A stretch of DNA of 64,000 nucleotides, taken from positions 248,001 through 312,000 of the forward strand of contig NZ_QOKZ01000003.1 in NCBI RefSeq assembly GCF_003697785.1. The letters run 5' to 3'. Each line of letters starts with the position of its first letter. Position 1 is the stretch's first letter. Positions 46,589-58,236 of this stretch are shown in pieces. The position numbers were made by a program, and so were the translations under genes. The notes below the pieces were generated by a model. The model saw nothing but the letters and a program-made list of their open reading frames with translations, was not told the DNA's origin and did no database searches. The stretch comes from Paracoccus alkanivorans (GTDB lineage: Bacteria > Pseudomonadota > Alphaproteobacteria > Rhodobacterales > Rhodobacteraceae).

Positions 46589-47761
46589 ATGGCCAAGCGT
46601 TGCTATTACGATGTTCTCGGGGTCAAGCGCGGGGCCTCGACAGACGAGATCAAGAAAGCCTATCGCTCGAAGGCGAAGGAACTCCACCCTGACCGCAACA
46701 AGGACAATCCCGGCGCCGAGGCCCAGTTCAAGGAGGTCAACGAGGCGTATGATTGCCTGAAGGACGAACAGAAAAAAGCGGCTTACGACCGGTTCGGCCA
46801 CCAGGCCTTCGAGAATGGCGGCATGGGCGGCGGCTTTGGTGGTGGCCGCGGCGGAGCGCATCCAGGTGATTTCGGCTCGGCCTTTGCCGATGTCTTCGAC
46901 GATCTCTTCGGCGACATGATGGGCCGGCGCGGCAATGCGGGCGGCGGACGTTCGCGCGCCCAACGCGGGCAGGACTTGCGCTACAACCTGCGCGTATCGC
47001 TCGAAGACGCCTATCGCGGCCTGCAAAAGACGATCACCGTCGCCAGTTCGGTCGCCTGTGGCGAATGCAACGGGACCGGGGCCGAAGGCGCGACCCAGCC
47101 CGCGACCTGTCCGACCTGCTCGGGCATGGGCCGGGTTCGGGCGCAACAGGGCTTTTTTACGGTCGAGCGCACCTGCCCCACATGCGGTGGCCAGGGCCAG
47201 ATCGTCAAGAATCCCTGCAGGACCTGCCACGGCGCGGGCCGGGTCGAAAAGGACCGCACCCTGTCGGTCAACATCCCGGCGGGCGTGGAAACCGGCACGC
47301 GAATCCGCCTTGCGGGCGAAGGTGAGGCCGGGATGCGCGGCGGGCCGGCAGGTGATCTCTATATCTTCATCGAGGTGAAGGAGCACGAGATCTTCCTGCG
47401 CGACGGCAAGACATTGGCCTGTCAGGTGCCGGTCGGCATGGCAACCGCCGCCCTGGGCGGCGAGGTCGAGGTGCCGACGATCGATGGCGGCCGCTCTCGC
47501 GTGAAGGTACCGGCCGGCAGCCAGTCGGGACGCCAGATGCGGCTGCGCGGCAAGGGCATGCCCCCGCTCCGCCACGGGGCGGGCGCCAATGGCGAGGCAG
47601 GCGACATGCTGATCGAACTGGTGGTCGAAACACCGGTAAATCTGAACGCCCGCCAGAAGGAGCTTCTGCGCGAGTTCGAGGCCGAGAAGGTCGACAACAG
47701 CCCTCAATCGACCAGCTTCTTCAACAAGGTCAAGGGCTTCTGGGACGACATGACCCGTTGA
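46589..47761 (+). CDS. dnaJ: DnaJ, Hsp40 co-chaperone
   Basis: 390 residues. J domain with the HPD tripeptide ([15 protein letters not shown]), Gly/Phe-rich linker ([14 protein letters not shown]), four zinc-finger repeats [24 protein letters not shown] and CRTCHGAG, then the C-terminal substrate-binding domain ([19 protein letters not shown]). Type I DnaJ stimulating DnaK. Confidence 0.98.
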   Translation: MAKRCYYDVLGVKRGASTDEIKKAYRSKAKELHPDRNKDNPGAEAQFKEVNEAYDCLKDEQKKAAYDRFGHQAFENGGMGGGFGGGRGGAHPGDFGSAFADVFDDLFGDMMGRRGNAGGGRSRAQRGQDLRYNLRVSLEDAYRGLQKTITVASSVACGECNGTGAEGATQPATCPTCSGMGRVRAQQGFFTVERTCPTCGGQGQIVKNPCRTCHGAGRVEKDRTLSVNIPAGVETGTRIRLAGEGEAGMRGGPAGDLYIFIEVKEHEIFLRDGKTLACQVPVGMATAALGGEVEVPTIDGGRSRVKVPAGSQSGRQMRLRGKGMPPLRHGAGANGEAGDMLIELVVETPVNLNARQKELLREFEAEKVDNSPQSTSFFNKVKGFWDDMTR

Positions 47762-47823
47762 CCAGGGGGCGTTTCGACGTCCCCTTTAGCGCTTTGTTTA
47801 TCCCATCCCCGCATGATCCGGGT

Positions 47824-48606
47824 ATGGACATGAATCAACCGTCTGAACCGACAACGCTGCCCCTGTTCGACCCGGCAGTTCTGGACCACCGCGCCGCGAA
47901 TTCCGCAAGATCGGCGCGGGTCAGCAAAGCTACACCATCCTATATCTCCGACCACCGCGCCCGGCTGCGCGAACGTTTCCTGCAGGGCGGCGCAGCGGCG
48001 ATGCCGGATTACGAATTGCTTGAGCTTGTCCTGTTCCGCGCCATTCCACGGCAGGATGTCAAGCCGATCGCACGCCGCCTCATCGATCATTTCGGCGACT
48101 TCAACCGCGTCCTGTCCGCATCTCCCACACGCCTTTCCGAAATCGACGGAGTGGGGAATGCGGTCATCACCGAACTGAAAATCGTCGAGGCCGCGGCTCA
48201 GCGCATGGCGCGCGCCAAGGTCATGCAACGGCCGGTGCTGTCGGGCTGGCAGGCGCTTCTGGACTATTGCCACACCAGCATGGCGCATCGCGAGGTCGAG
48301 CAGCTTCGGGTGCTCTATCTGGACCGCAGGAACGTGCTGATCGCTGACGAGGAACAGGCGCGCGGCACTGTCGATCATGTCCCAGTCTATCCGCGAGAAA
48401 TCATCCGCCGGGCACTGGAACTCAACGCCTCGGCGCTGATTCTGGTCCACAATCACCCATCCGGCGATCCGACCCCGTCGGATTCCGATATCGCCATGAC
48501 GGCGCAGATTGTCCGTGCCGCCGACAGCATGGGAATCACTATCCACGATCACCTGATCATCGGCAGATCGCGCGAACTCAGCTTTCGTTCGGAAGGTCTG
48601 CTGTGA
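47824..48606 (+). CDS. radC: RadC-like JAB-domain protein
   Basis: 260 residues from the ATG at 47824; another ATG two codons later is possible, and an upstream TTG abutting dnaJ has no ribosome site. The N-terminal helix-hairpin-helix region (LSEIDGVGNAVITELKIVEA) and the C-terminal JAB/MPN metal site (His209, His211 in LVHNHPSGDPTPSDSD) are present. Despite its name a repair role of RadC is not established; it is best called a predicted metal-dependent hydrolase. Confidence 0.92.
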   Translation: MDMNQPSEPTTLPLFDPAVLDHRAANSARSARVSKATPSYISDHRARLRERFLQGGAAAMPDYELLELVLFRAIPRQDVKPIARRLIDHFGDFNRVLSASPTRLSEIDGVGNAVITELKIVEAAAQRMARAKVMQRPVLSGWQALLDYCHTSMAHREVEQLRVLYLDRRNVLIADEEQARGTVDHVPVYPREIIRRALELNASALILVHNHPSGDPTPSDSDIAMTAQIVRAADSMGITIHDHLIIGRSRELSFRSEGLL

Positions 48607-48846
48607 TGCCGGAAATGCCGGCCTTGCTGCCAATGCGGCGACAAGCCGCGACAAAACAGCGCAGGGGCCTTTCCATCAGACGCGACAAATTTCCAACATG
48701 GGCGGGCCAGAAGGTATTTCGGATTTGGCTTACCCGCTGGACTGACGGGGATTTGAACGCTAGAACCGCCTACGCGAAGGTTGCGATCAAACGCGACCCG
48801 GAATGACATATCGGCCAAGCAAATGGCCCGAACTGGAGAATGACCC
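48607..48846. other. 240-base radC-petA intergenic region
   Basis: Contains the leader of the petABC operon and, at 48738-48760 on the minus strand, a stretch resembling a tRNA 3' end (GTTCAAATCCCCGTCAGTCC). No gene is seen. Confidence 0.5.
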
Positions 48847-49407
48847 GTGTCCCACGCAGATGATCACGTAGGCACCCGGAGGGATTTCCTCTACTACGCC
48901 ACGGCGGGTGCAGGCACGGTGGCTGCCGGAGCCGCCGCCTGGACGCTTGTGAACCAGATGAACCCCTCGGCCGATGTTCAGGCCCTGTCCTCGATCCAGG
49001 TCGATGTCAGTGGCGTCGAGGTCGGCACCCAGCTTACCGTGAAATGGCTGGGCAAGCCCGTATTCATCCGCCGCCGGACCCCGGAAGAGATCGAGGCGGC
49101 GCGGGCCGTGGAACTGGGCGAACTGATCGACCAGAACGCCGAGAACGAGAACAAGCCGGACGAAGCCGCCACCGACGAGAATCGCTCGCTGGACGAAAGC
49201 GGCGAATGGCTGGTGATGATCGGTGTCTGCACCCATCTGGGCTGCGTTCCGATCGGCGACGGCGCGGGCGATTTCGGCGGCTGGTTCTGCCCATGCCACG
49301 GGTCGCATTACGACACCGCAGGGCGCATCCGGAAAGGCCCCGCCCCCGAGAACCTGCATATTCCCGTCGCCGAGTTCGTCGACGAAACAACCATCAAGCT
49401 GGGCTGA
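48847..49407 (+). CDS. petA: Rieske iron-sulfur subunit of the cytochrome bc1 complex
   Basis: 186 residues from a GTG start with GGAG eight bases upstream; a nearby ATG is out of frame. A twin-arginine signal/anchor [12 protein letters not shown] leads into the single membrane helix (about 19-37). [2Fe-2S] ligands Cys128, His130 (CTHLGC) and Cys148, His151 (CPCHGSH), with disulfide cysteines Cys133 and Cys150, are complete. First gene of the fbcFBC (petABC) operon. Confidence 0.97.
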   Translation: MSHADDHVGTRRDFLYYATAGAGTVAAGAAAWTLVNQMNPSADVQALSSIQVDVSGVEVGTQLTVKWLGKPVFIRRRTPEEIEAARAVELGELIDQNAENENKPDEAATDENRSLDESGEWLVMIGVCTHLGCVPIGDGAGDFGGWFCPCHGSHYDTAGRIRKGPAPENLHIPVAEFVDETTIKLG

Positions 49408-50742
<1,335 letters not shown>

Positions 50743-50754
50743 GGAGAGCCATCA

Positions 50755-52173
50755 ATGACCCTGAGAACCAAGACGCTCACGGCTGTTGCGGCCCTGACCA
50801 TCTTCGCAACCGGCTATTCGCTGGCGCAAGAGGCCGACACCACCACTGCGCCGGCCGAACAGCCAGTTGAGACGCAGCCGACTCCGGAAAGCGATACGGC
50901 CGCCGAAACCCCGACGGCGGAGGATAGCGCTGCTGAAGCTCCCGCAGATGAAGCCGGAGACACAGAAGCCGCCACCGGGGAACCGGCGGAAGAGGAAGCC
51001 GCCTCGGAAGAGACGGCCACCGAAGAGCCTGCCGCCGGGCAGGAAGCCGCGGAAGAACCCGCAGCCGAAACCGGAGAGACAGAAGCCAACGCCGAGGAAC
51101 CGGCGGAAGAGGAAGCTACCTCGGAAGAGATGGTCACCGAAGAGCCTGCCACCGAGCAGGAAGCTGCTGAAGCTCCCGCAGATGAAGCTGGAGACACAGA
51201 AGCCGCCACCGGGGAACCGGCAGAAGAGGAAGCCGCCTCGGAAGAAGCGGCCACCGAAGAGCCTGCCGCCGGGCAGGAAGCTGCGGAAGAACCCACAGCC
51301 GAAACCGAAGAGGCAGAAGCCACCACCGGGGAACCGGCGGAAGAGGAAGCCGCCTCGGAAGAAGCGGCCACCGAAGAGGAAGGCGGAAGCGCCGGGCATG
51401 CCGAAGGGGCGTCGGCGGAGGAAGGTCATGGCGAAGCCGAGGGCGGTGGCCATGGTGGTCATATCGAGGATATCGATTTCAGCTTCGAGGGTCCGTTCGG
51501 CAAATATGACCAGTTCCAGCTGCAGCGCGGTCTTCAGGTCTATACCGAGGTCTGCTCGGCCTGCCATGGGATGAAATTCGTTCCGATCCGCACTCTGCAT
51601 GACGAAGGCGGCCCCGGCCTGCCCGAGGATCAGGTGCGCGCCTATGCCGCCAACATGACCATCATCGACGAGGAAACCCAGGAAGAGCGTCCGCGCCTGC
51701 CAACCGACCATTTCCCCACCGTCACTGGTGATGGCATGGGCCCGGATCTGTCGCTGATGGCCAAGGCGCGCGCGGGCTTCCACGGCCCTTACGGCACCGG
51801 TCTTAGCCAATTGTTCAACGGTATCGGCGGTCCGGAATATATCCACGCCATTCTCACCGGCTATACCGGTGAAGAGATGGAACAGGCCGGTACGGTTCTT
51901 TACGAGAACACCGCCTTCTCGACCGGCTATATCGGCATGCCGCCCCCTCTTTCGGATGATCTGGTCACCTATGAGGACGGCACCCCGGCCACGGTCGATC
52001 AGATGGCCCGCGACGTGTCGGCCTTCCTGATGTGGACGGCGGAACCCAAGCTGATGGACCGCAAGCAGGTCGGTCTTGTTTCGGTCCTGTTCCTGATCGT
52101 CCTGACGGCCTTGCTGTATCTTACCAACAAGCGGCTTTGGGCGCCCCACAAGGGCAAGAAGATCGACAACTGA
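50755..52173 (+). CDS. petC: cytochrome c1 of the bc1 complex with long acidic N-terminal domain
   Basis: 472 residues, against about 260 in most bacteria. Signal peptide to about residue 23 ([19 protein letters not shown]). Residues 24 to about 230 are almost only Ala, Glu, Pro, Thr and Gly and are built from four 39-residue repeats (from residue 65). Then the catalytic domain: heme site CSACH (Cys267, Cys270, His271), axial Met in IGMPPPL, and a C-terminal membrane anchor ([13 protein letters not shown]). Such an acidic extension is known for Paracoccus denitrificans cytochrome c1, where it is linked to supercomplex assembly and cytochrome c552 interaction. Confidence 0.97.
   Translation: MTLRTKTLTAVAALTIFATGYSLAQEADTTTAPAEQPVETQPTPESDTAAETPTAEDSAAEAPADEAGDTEAATGEPAEEEAASEETATEEPAAGQEAAEEPAAETGETEANAEEPAEEEATSEEMVTEEPATEQEAAEAPADEAGDTEAATGEPAEEEAASEEAATEEPAAGQEAAEEPTAETEEAEATTGEPAEEEAASEEAATEEEGGSAGHAEGASAEEGHGEAEGGGHGGHIEDIDFSFEGPFGKYDQFQLQRGLQVYTEVCSACHGMKFVPIRTLHDEGGPGLPEDQVRAYAANMTIIDEETQEERPRLPTDHFPTVTGDGMGPDLSLMAKARAGFHGPYGTGLSQLFNGIGGPEYIHAILTGYTGEEMEQAGTVLYENTAFSTGYIGMPPPLSDDLVTYEDGTPATVDQMARDVSAFLMWTAEPKLMDRKQVGLVSVLFLIVLTALLYLTNKRLWAPHKGKKIDN
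50947..51380 (+). repeat. 117-bp tandem repeat in the cytochrome c1 acidic domain
   Basis: Units begin at 50947, 51064, 51181 and 51298, exactly 117 bases (39 codons) apart. Units 1 and 3 are nearly identical at DNA level, as are shared stretches of units 2 and 4; each encodes a variant of [16 protein letters not shown]. The last unit diverges near 51375. Units 1-3 and 2-4 resembling each other suggests duplication of a two-unit block. Confidence 0.88.
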
Positions 52174-52201
52174 TCCTGTCTATACGCGGGAATGAACCAG
52201 G

Positions 52202-52224
52202 CGCGCCCCGTTGGGGCGCGTTTT
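52202..52224 (+). terminator. intrinsic terminator of the petABC operon
   Basis: CGCGCCCC and GGGGCGCG pair around GTT and are followed by TTTT, 29 bases past the petC stop. Confidence 0.9.
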
Positions 52225-52283
52225 CATTACTGGACAAGGCCGGATCGCATCAGTCACATACCGGAAAGAAGAAAGGCCATGTG

Positions 52284-53165
52284 ATGGCGATATGGAATCT
52301 GGGCTCGATCAATATCGACCATGTCTACCGGATGGAGCATCTGCCACGCCCGGGTGAGACGCTTGCCGCAAGCAGCTTTTCCACCGGATTGGGTGGAAAG
52401 GGGGCAAACCAGTCCATCGCTGCCGCGCTGGCAGGCGCCGCCACGCAGCATCTTGGCGCGATGGGCAAAGGCGATGATTGGGTGATCGATCGGCTACAAT
52501 CCGCGGGCGTCGGCACCGGCAATATCCTGCGGCTTGCAGATACCGCGACCGGTCACGCCATCATCCTGCTCGATTCGACCGCGGAAAACTCGATCATCAT
52601 CCATCCCGGCGCGAATCGCGCGCTTAGCGTCGAAGCGCTGACCGGGGCGATGCGGGCACTGACCTCGAACGACACGCTGCTGATCCAGAACGAAACCAAT
52701 TGCCAGGCCGAAGCCGCGCAAATCGCCCGCGCCGCCGGGGCAAGGGTGATCTATTCCGCTGCCCCATTCGATCTGGAGGCACTGCGCAAAGTGATGCCGC
52801 ATGTCTCGATCCTTGCCATGAACGCGGGCGAGGCAGACCAGCTTTTCGCCGCGATTTCCGGGGATCCGCCCGTCGAGGGCCTGCTGATCACGCGCGGCGC
52901 CGAGGGCGTCGAGTATCGCGATCTGAAGGACGGCAAAACCTGGCATCACCCGGCATTCCCGGTCGATCCGGTGGATACGACTGGCGCAGGAGACACATTC
53001 GCGGGCTATTTCGCGGCGGCACTGGATCGCGGCGACACGATTCCCGAAGCACTTCGGCTGGCTTCGGCCGCCGCAGCACTGAAGGTAACCCGGGCCGGGG
53101 CCGGCGATGCGATCCCCTCGCTGGAAGAGGTGCTGAACTTCATTTCCGGTCAGCCGGACATATAG
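52284..53165 (+). CDS. PfkB-family carbohydrate kinase (ribokinase-like)
   Basis: 293 residues from the ATG at 52284 (GAAGAAAGG upstream); longer upstream frames run through the operon terminator. N-terminal GSINIDHVYRM and GGKGANQSIAAALAGA (ribokinase PfkB signature 1 region), and the C-terminal VDTTGAGDTFAGYFAAAL with the catalytic aspartate (signature 2). Ribokinase is the closest match, but related sugar or nucleoside kinases cannot be excluded. Monocistronic, convergent with aroC. Confidence 0.88.
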   Translation: MAIWNLGSINIDHVYRMEHLPRPGETLAASSFSTGLGGKGANQSIAAALAGAATQHLGAMGKGDDWVIDRLQSAGVGTGNILRLADTATGHAIILLDSTAENSIIIHPGANRALSVEALTGAMRALTSNDTLLIQNETNCQAEAAQIARAAGARVIYSAAPFDLEALRKVMPHVSILAMNAGEADQLFAAISGDPPVEGLLITRGAEGVEYRDLKDGKTWHHPAFPVDPVDTTGAGDTFAGYFAAALDRGDTIPEALRLASAAAALKVTRAGAGDAIPSLEEVLNFISGQPDI

Positions 53166-53248
53166 CACCGGCACTTTCGGAGCCCGCTTGACGTTTACGC
53201 CCCGGAGTAGCAGGGCCACTTCCCGTCACCGGCTGCCACTCAGTGCGG

Positions 53249-54349
53249 TCAGCCGATCTCGCCGCGAATACCCCCGGTTTGAGCCCGATCCATAAGCAGA
53301 TGATCCAGGATGACGCAAGCCGCCATGGCTTCGGCAACCGGCACGGCACGGATACCCACGCAGGGATCGTGGCGGCCCTTGGTAATCAGATCGATCTCTT
53401 CACCACGCTGGTTGATCGTGCGCCGAGGCGTGGTGATGGAACTGGTCGGTTTGACCGAGAATCGCAGCACGATCTCCTGCCCGGTCGAAATCCCGCCAAG
53501 GATTCCCCCGGCATGATTGGAAAGGAACAGTGGCCCGTCATTGCCCATCCGGATCTCGTCGGCATTATTGGTGCCGGTCAGGCTCGCCGCGCCCATGCCC
53601 TCGCCGATCTCGACGCCTTTTACCGCATTGATCGACATCATCGCCGCGGCCAGATCTGTGTCCAGCTTGGCATAGACCGGCGCGCCAAGGCCGGGAGGAC
53701 AGCCCTCGATCAGAATTTCGACGGCAGCACCGACGCTGTTCTGACCCTTCCGCACCCCATCGAGGTAATCCGACCACGCCGGAACCGCCGTGGCATCGGG
53801 CAGGAAGAACGGGTTATCGGGGATCGCGTTCGGATCGAAATTGCCGCGGTTCAGCCGCATCTCACCCATCTGCACCATGTAACCGGTAATTTTCAGCCCC
53901 GGCAGCAGATGGGCCAGCACCGCCTGCGCCACGCCCCCGGCCGCAACCCGCGCCGCCGTTTCCCGCGCGCTGGAGCGGCCGCCGCCGCGATAATCCCTGA
54001 GCCCGTATTTCAGGTGATAGGTGATATCGGCATGACCGGGGCGGAAACTGCTGGCGATTTCCCCGTAATCCTTTGATCTTTGATCGGTATTATCGATCAT
54101 TAGCTGGATCGGGGTGCCGGTCGTGCGCCCTTCGAACAGACCCGAGAGGATGCGGACCCGATCGGCCTCCTTGCGCTGCGTGGTGTGTTTCGACGTGCCG
54201 GGGCGGCGGCGATCCAGGAATTTCTGAATGAAGCCTTCGTCCAGGGGCACTCCCGGGGGCACGCCATCCACCGTCGCGCCAAGCGCAGGACCGTGACTTT
54301 CGCCCCAGGTGGTGAACCGGAATTCACGGCCGAATGTGTTGTAGCTCAT
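53249..54349 (-). CDS. aroC: AroC, chorismate synthase
   Basis: 366 residues. Signatures seen: [18 protein letters not shown] (N-terminal), [18 protein letters not shown] (middle), [17 protein letters not shown] (C-terminal). FMN-dependent last step of the shikimate pathway. Its ATG overlaps the mutS stop (ATGA), so it is the second gene of a mutS-aroC unit. Confidence 0.97.
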   Translation of the reverse strand: MSYNTFGREFRFTTWGESHGPALGATVDGVPPGVPLDEGFIQKFLDRRRPGTSKHTTQRKEADRVRILSGLFEGRTTGTPIQLMIDNTDQRSKDYGEIASSFRPGHADITYHLKYGLRDYRGGGRSSARETAARVAAGGVAQAVLAHLLPGLKITGYMVQMGEMRLNRGNFDPNAIPDNPFFLPDATAVPAWSDYLDGVRKGQNSVGAAVEILIEGCPPGLGAPVYAKLDTDLAAAMMSINAVKGVEIGEGMGAASLTGTNNADEIRMGNDGPLFLSNHAGGILGGISTGQEIVLRFSVKPTSSITTPRRTINQRGEEIDLITKGRHDPCVGIRAVPVAEAMAACVILDHLLMDRAQTGGIRGEIG

Positions 54350-56982
54350 GACAAATCTCCGGTCAGGGCCTTGAGTTCATAGATCAGGTCCAGTGCATCG
54401 CGCGGTGACAGGCCGTCGGGATGCACATCCTTCAGCCGCTCGTCCAGCGGCGATTCCCTGACCTTAACAGATACCGGGGCCGGAGGCGCGGCGCGGAACA
54501 ATGGCAGATCGTCGATCAATGCAGCCGGACGTGCCGCGCCTTCGCGTTCGCCGGATTCCAGCGCGTCCAGCACCTGGCGCGCGCGCTCCACGACACTGGC
54601 GGGCAACCCGGCCAGACGCGCGACCTGCACGCCATAGCTGCGATCGGCTGCGCCCTTGCGGACCTCGTGCAGGAAGATCACGTCACCTTCCCATTCACGC
54701 ACCGCGACGGTGGCATTCTCGATCCCGTCGAGCTTCGCGGTCAGCGCGGTCATCTCGTGATAATGGGTGGCGAAGAGCGCACGGCAACGATTGACTTCGT
54801 GCAGATGCTCCATCACCGCCCATGCGATGGACAGCCCATCCCATGTCGCCGTCCCACGCCCGATTTCGTCAAGGATGACAAGCGCATGGTCGTCGGCCTG
54901 GTTCAGGATCGCCGCCGTCTCGACCATCTCGACCATGAAGGTCGAGCGCCCCCGGGCCAGATCGTCGGCGGCACCCACCCTGCTGAACAACTGGCTGACC
55001 ATGCCGATATGGGCCCGCCGGGCGGGCACGAAGCTGCCTGCCTGCGCCAGCACCGCGATCAGCGCGTTCTGCCGCAGAAAGGTCGATTTCCCGGCCATGT
55101 TCGGTCCGGTCAGCAACCAGATCGCCGGAGTATCGCCCTCGGTCAGCGCGCAGTCATTGGCGACGAAACTTTCCGATTTCCGTTTCAGCGCCCGCTCGAC
55201 AACCGGGTGCCGCCCGCCTTCGACCACGAAGGCGCGGCTGTCATCGACACGGGGACGGGTCCAACCCTCGCTCATCGCGATATCAGCGAATGCACCGGCA
55301 AGGTCGATCTCGGCCAGCGCACGGGCGGCCTGTCCGATCTGCGCCGCCCGGTCCAGCACGGCAGAGCGCAGGCGGGCGAAGATCTCGCGTTCGATCTCCA
55401 GCGCGCGGTCGCGGGCGTTGAGGATGCGGGTTTCCAGTTCCGACAACTCGACGGTGGTAAAGCGGATCTGGTTCGCAGTGGTCTGGCGATGGATGAAGGT
55501 TTCCGACAAGGGCGGTTTCATCATCTTCTCGGCATGGGTCGCCGTGGTTTCGATGAAATAGCCCAGCACGTTGTTATGCTTGATCTTCAGGCTCTGAACC
55601 CCGGCCTTCGCCGCATATTCGGCCTGCATCGAGGCGATCACCCCGCGCCCCTCGTCGCGCAGCTTGCGGGTCTGGTCCAGATCCTCGTCGTAGCCGGGCG
55701 CGACAAAGCCGCCATCGCGGGCCAGCAGGGGCGGTTCGGCCACCAGCGCATCATCCAGTAGGTCGATCAATTCGTCATGGCCGATCAGGTTGCGGGCCGC
55801 ATCGGACAGCACCGCTGCTGCATCCTCCGGCAAGCGTTCGGCAATCGCCGCCCCCTGTGTCAGCCCAGCCCGGATCGCCGCCAGATCGCGAGGCCCGCCC
55901 CGTTCCAGCGCCAGCCGTGACAGCGCCCGGTCAATATCGGGGACCCGCGCCAGCGCCTCGCGCAGATCGGTGGAAAGCCGGGCATCGTCGACAAGCTGCG
56001 CCACCGCGTCCTGCCGTGCATGGATCAGCGCCAGGTCACGGGACGGGGCACTGACACGACGCTCCAGCAACCGCGCACCGGCGGCAGTCACAGTGCGGTC
56101 GATGGCGGCCAGAAGCGACCCCTCGCGCCCTCCTGACAGCGCCTGTGTCAGTTCGAGGTTGCGCCTTGTCGCAGCGTCGATCTGCATCGCCCCGCCTGCC
56201 CGTTCCCGAACCGGAGGCCGTAGCAGCGGCAGCTTACCCTTCTGCGTCATCTCAAGGTAATCGACGATCGCGCCCATGGCCGACAGTTCGGCGCGGGTGA
56301 AGCTGCCAAACCCGTCCAGCGTTTCGACCCCGTAGAGCGCACAGAGCCGCCGGGCGCCCGCCGTGCTGTCGAATGCGCTGGCGTGGAGATCGGTCAGCGC
56401 CGCCCCGGCCTCGGCGGCGAGTTCATCCAGCCCGGCGCCATCCGCCGCCAGCAGTTCACGCGGTGCCAGCCGCGCCAGTTCGGGGGACAAACGCGGCAGG
56501 GGACATTCCATCACCTGGAACGCGCCGGTCGAGATATCGACCCATGCCAGGGCCGCCTCTTCCCGCACCTGTGCATAGGCGGCAAGGAAATTGTGCCGCC
56601 GTGCTTCCAGCAGCGATTCCTCGGTCAGGGTGCCCGGTGTGACCAGCCGCACGACGTCCCGGGCAACAACCGACTTGCTGCCGCGCTTCTTGGCTTCTGC
56701 CGGGTCCTCCATCTGCTCGGCGATGGCGACGCGAAAACCCTTGCGGATCAGCGTCAGCAGATAGCTTTCGGCGGCATGGACCGGCACGCCGCACATCGGG
56801 ATCGGCTCTCCCTGATGGGTGCCGCGCTTGGTCAGGGCAATATCCAGCGCGGCGGCAGCCTGCACGGCATCCTCGAAGAACATCTCGTAGAAATCGCCCA
56901 TGCGATAGAACAGGAGCGCGCCCGGATTCGCATCGCGGATCGCCAAGTATTGCGCCATCATCGGGGTGGGCTGATCGCTCAT
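54346..56982 (-). CDS. mutS: MutS, DNA mismatch recognition ATPase
   Basis: 878 residues from the ATG at 56982 (AAGGA six bases upstream). Mismatch-binding Phe31 and Glu33 in GDFYEMF; Walker [10 protein letters not shown] from Gly626; Walker [23 protein letters not shown]. Full length with the usual domain order, so a functional mismatch repair MutS. Coupled with aroC, which is unusual but may be only a matter of packing. Confidence 0.97.
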   Translation of the reverse strand: MSDQPTPMMAQYLAIRDANPGALLFYRMGDFYEMFFEDAVQAAAALDIALTKRGTHQGEPIPMCGVPVHAAESYLLTLIRKGFRVAIAEQMEDPAEAKKRGSKSVVARDVVRLVTPGTLTEESLLEARRHNFLAAYAQVREEAALAWVDISTGAFQVMECPLPRLSPELARLAPRELLAADGAGLDELAAEAGAALTDLHASAFDSTAGARRLCALYGVETLDGFGSFTRAELSAMGAIVDYLEMTQKGKLPLLRPPVRERAGGAMQIDAATRRNLELTQALSGGREGSLLAAIDRTVTAAGARLLERRVSAPSRDLALIHARQDAVAQLVDDARLSTDLREALARVPDIDRALSRLALERGGPRDLAAIRAGLTQGAAIAERLPEDAAAVLSDAARNLIGHDELIDLLDDALVAEPPLLARDGGFVAPGYDEDLDQTRKLRDEGRGVIASMQAEYAAKAGVQSLKIKHNNVLGYFIETTATHAEKMMKPPLSETFIHRQTTANQIRFTTVELSELETRILNARDRALEIEREIFARLRSAVLDRAAQIGQAARALAEIDLAGAFADIAMSEGWTRPRVDDSRAFVVEGGRHPVVERALKRKSESFVANDCALTEGDTPAIWLLTGPNMAGKSTFLRQNALIAVLAQAGSFVPARRAHIGMVSQLFSRVGAADDLARGRSTFMVEMVETAAILNQADDHALVILDEIGRGTATWDGLSIAWAVMEHLHEVNRCRALFATHYHEMTALTAKLDGIENATVAVREWEGDVIFLHEVRKGAADRSYGVQVARLAGLPASVVERARQVLDALESGEREGAARPAALIDDLPLFRAAPPAPVSVKVRESPLDERLKDVHPDGLSPRDALDLIYELKALTGDLS

Positions 56983-57087
56983 GCCGGTCCTTCTTATCCC
57001 TCGTGGGGCTGTTTCTAGCCGCCTGCGCACGCATTGGAAACCACGGTTTCACCTTGCGAAGTGCAGCGGGCATACTATGCTGCCCGG

Positions 57088-57176
57088 ATACCTCGGGGGG
57101 CCTGTTCGGGCTGAGACGCGTGATCGCGGACCCGTTGAACCTGATCCGGTTGACCCCGGCGGAGGGAAGGTTTCGC
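57088..57176 (+). promoter_or_regulatory. TPP riboswitch (THI element) in the thiBPQ leader
   Basis: Conserved aptamer parts appear in order: GGGGGGCC, GGCTGAGA (57109-57116), GACCCGTTGAACCTGATC and CCGGCGGAGGGAA. The aptamer ends about 40 bases before the thiB start; the ribosome site AGGAGG at 57202-57207 lies in the following stretch, and no terminator hairpin with T-run is seen, so control is more likely at translation. Confidence 0.93.
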
Positions 57177-57215
57177 TGCCCTTTCTTTCGACACCGCAAA
57201 AGAGGAGGCTCGGCG

Positions 57216-58199
57216 ATGAAAATCCGCATGATTGCCGTGGCACTGCTGGCCGCTACCCCGGCATTTGCACAGGACAAGCCCGTGCTGACCGTCTATGCCG
57301 GCGATTACATAGCCAGCGAATGGGGGCCGGGACCCAAGATCGAGGAAGGCTTCGAGGCGTTCTGCGACTGCGACCTGGAATTCGTCACCGGCGACATCCT
57401 GCCCCGCATCCTGATGGAGGGCGAAGGCACCGATGCCGATATCGTCTTTGGCCTGAATACCGATGTGACTGCGCGCGCCCGCGCCTCGGGCCTGTTCGCG
57501 CCGCATGGGCAGGATATCTCGGATCTCTCGCTGCCGGTGGAGTGGAGCGACGAGATCTTCCTGCCCTATAACTGGGGCGAGACGGCCTTTATCTATGACG
57601 AGACACGGCTGAAGAACCCGCCCGCCAGCTTCGACGAATTGCTGGACGCGCCGGAGGATCTGAAGATCGTCATCCAGGATCCCCGCGCCTCGATTTCCGG
57701 CCTTGCCCTGCTCTTGTGGGTCAAGTCGGTCTATGGCAACAAAGCCCCGGAAGCTTGGGCCAAGCTGGCCCCCAAGGTGCTGACCGTGACCAAGGGCTGG
57801 TCGGAATCCTATGGCATGTTCACCGATGGAGAGGCGGACATGGTGCTGTCCTACACAACCTCTCCGGCCTATCACATCAAGGCCGAGGACGACATGACCA
57901 AGCATGCGGCGATCTTTCCCGAGGGGCACTACTTCATGGCCGAACTTGCCGCGCAGGTGAAATCGACCGATCAGCCGGAATTGGCGCAGGAATTCATGGA
58001 CTGGATCCTGACACCGGAATTCCAGCGGACGATCCCGCTGGCCAACTGGTCGATGCCCGCCAAGCTGCCGCGGGAAGAATGGCCCGAGGTCATGCGCAAC
58101 CTGCCCCGCCCCGAAAAGACCCTGTTCTACACCGAGGAAGAAGCCGAGGCATTGCGCAAGCCGGCTCTGGACGAATGGCTCCGGGCTTTCTCGCAATAG
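57216..58199 (+). CDS. thiB: ThiB, periplasmic thiamine-binding protein
   Basis: 327 residues from the ATG at 57216 (AGAGGAGG upstream). Signal peptide MKIRMIAVALLAATPAFAQ. The mature protein shows VLTVYAGDYIASEWGPGPKIEEGFEA, GDILPRILMEGEGTDADIVFGLN, LPYNWGETAFIYDE and GMFTDGEADMVLSYTTSPAYH, typical of ThiB/TbpA. It binds thiamine and its phosphates for import. Confidence 0.95.
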   Translation: MKIRMIAVALLAATPAFAQDKPVLTVYAGDYIASEWGPGPKIEEGFEAFCDCDLEFVTGDILPRILMEGEGTDADIVFGLNTDVTARARASGLFAPHGQDISDLSLPVEWSDEIFLPYNWGETAFIYDETRLKNPPASFDELLDAPEDLKIVIQDPRASISGLALLLWVKSVYGNKAPEAWAKLAPKVLTVTKGWSESYGMFTDGEADMVLSYTTSPAYHIKAEDDMTKHAAIFPEGHYFMAELAAQVKSTDQPELAQEFMDWILTPEFQRTIPLANWSMPAKLPREEWPEVMRNLPRPEKTLFYTEEEAEALRKPALDEWLRAFSQ

Positions 58200-58236
58200 G
58201 TATGGCCTGGAACCACCCCGCCAGTGCCGCGCACGG

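Noticed and set aside
48738..48760. tRNA gene
   Set aside because: Only a 3'-end-like stretch is present; the T-stem does not pair and no D-arm, anticodon arm or 5' acceptor strand is found.
50947..51380. CRISPR-like regularly spaced repeat
   Set aside because: Units are 117 bp with no unique spacers and encode protein in frame; a coding tandem repeat.
50752..52149. 465-codon minus-strand frame rich in Gly/Phe/Arg repeats
   Set aside because: Exact antisense of the cytochrome c1 acidic repeat; its repeats are the mirror of the Glu/Ala codons.
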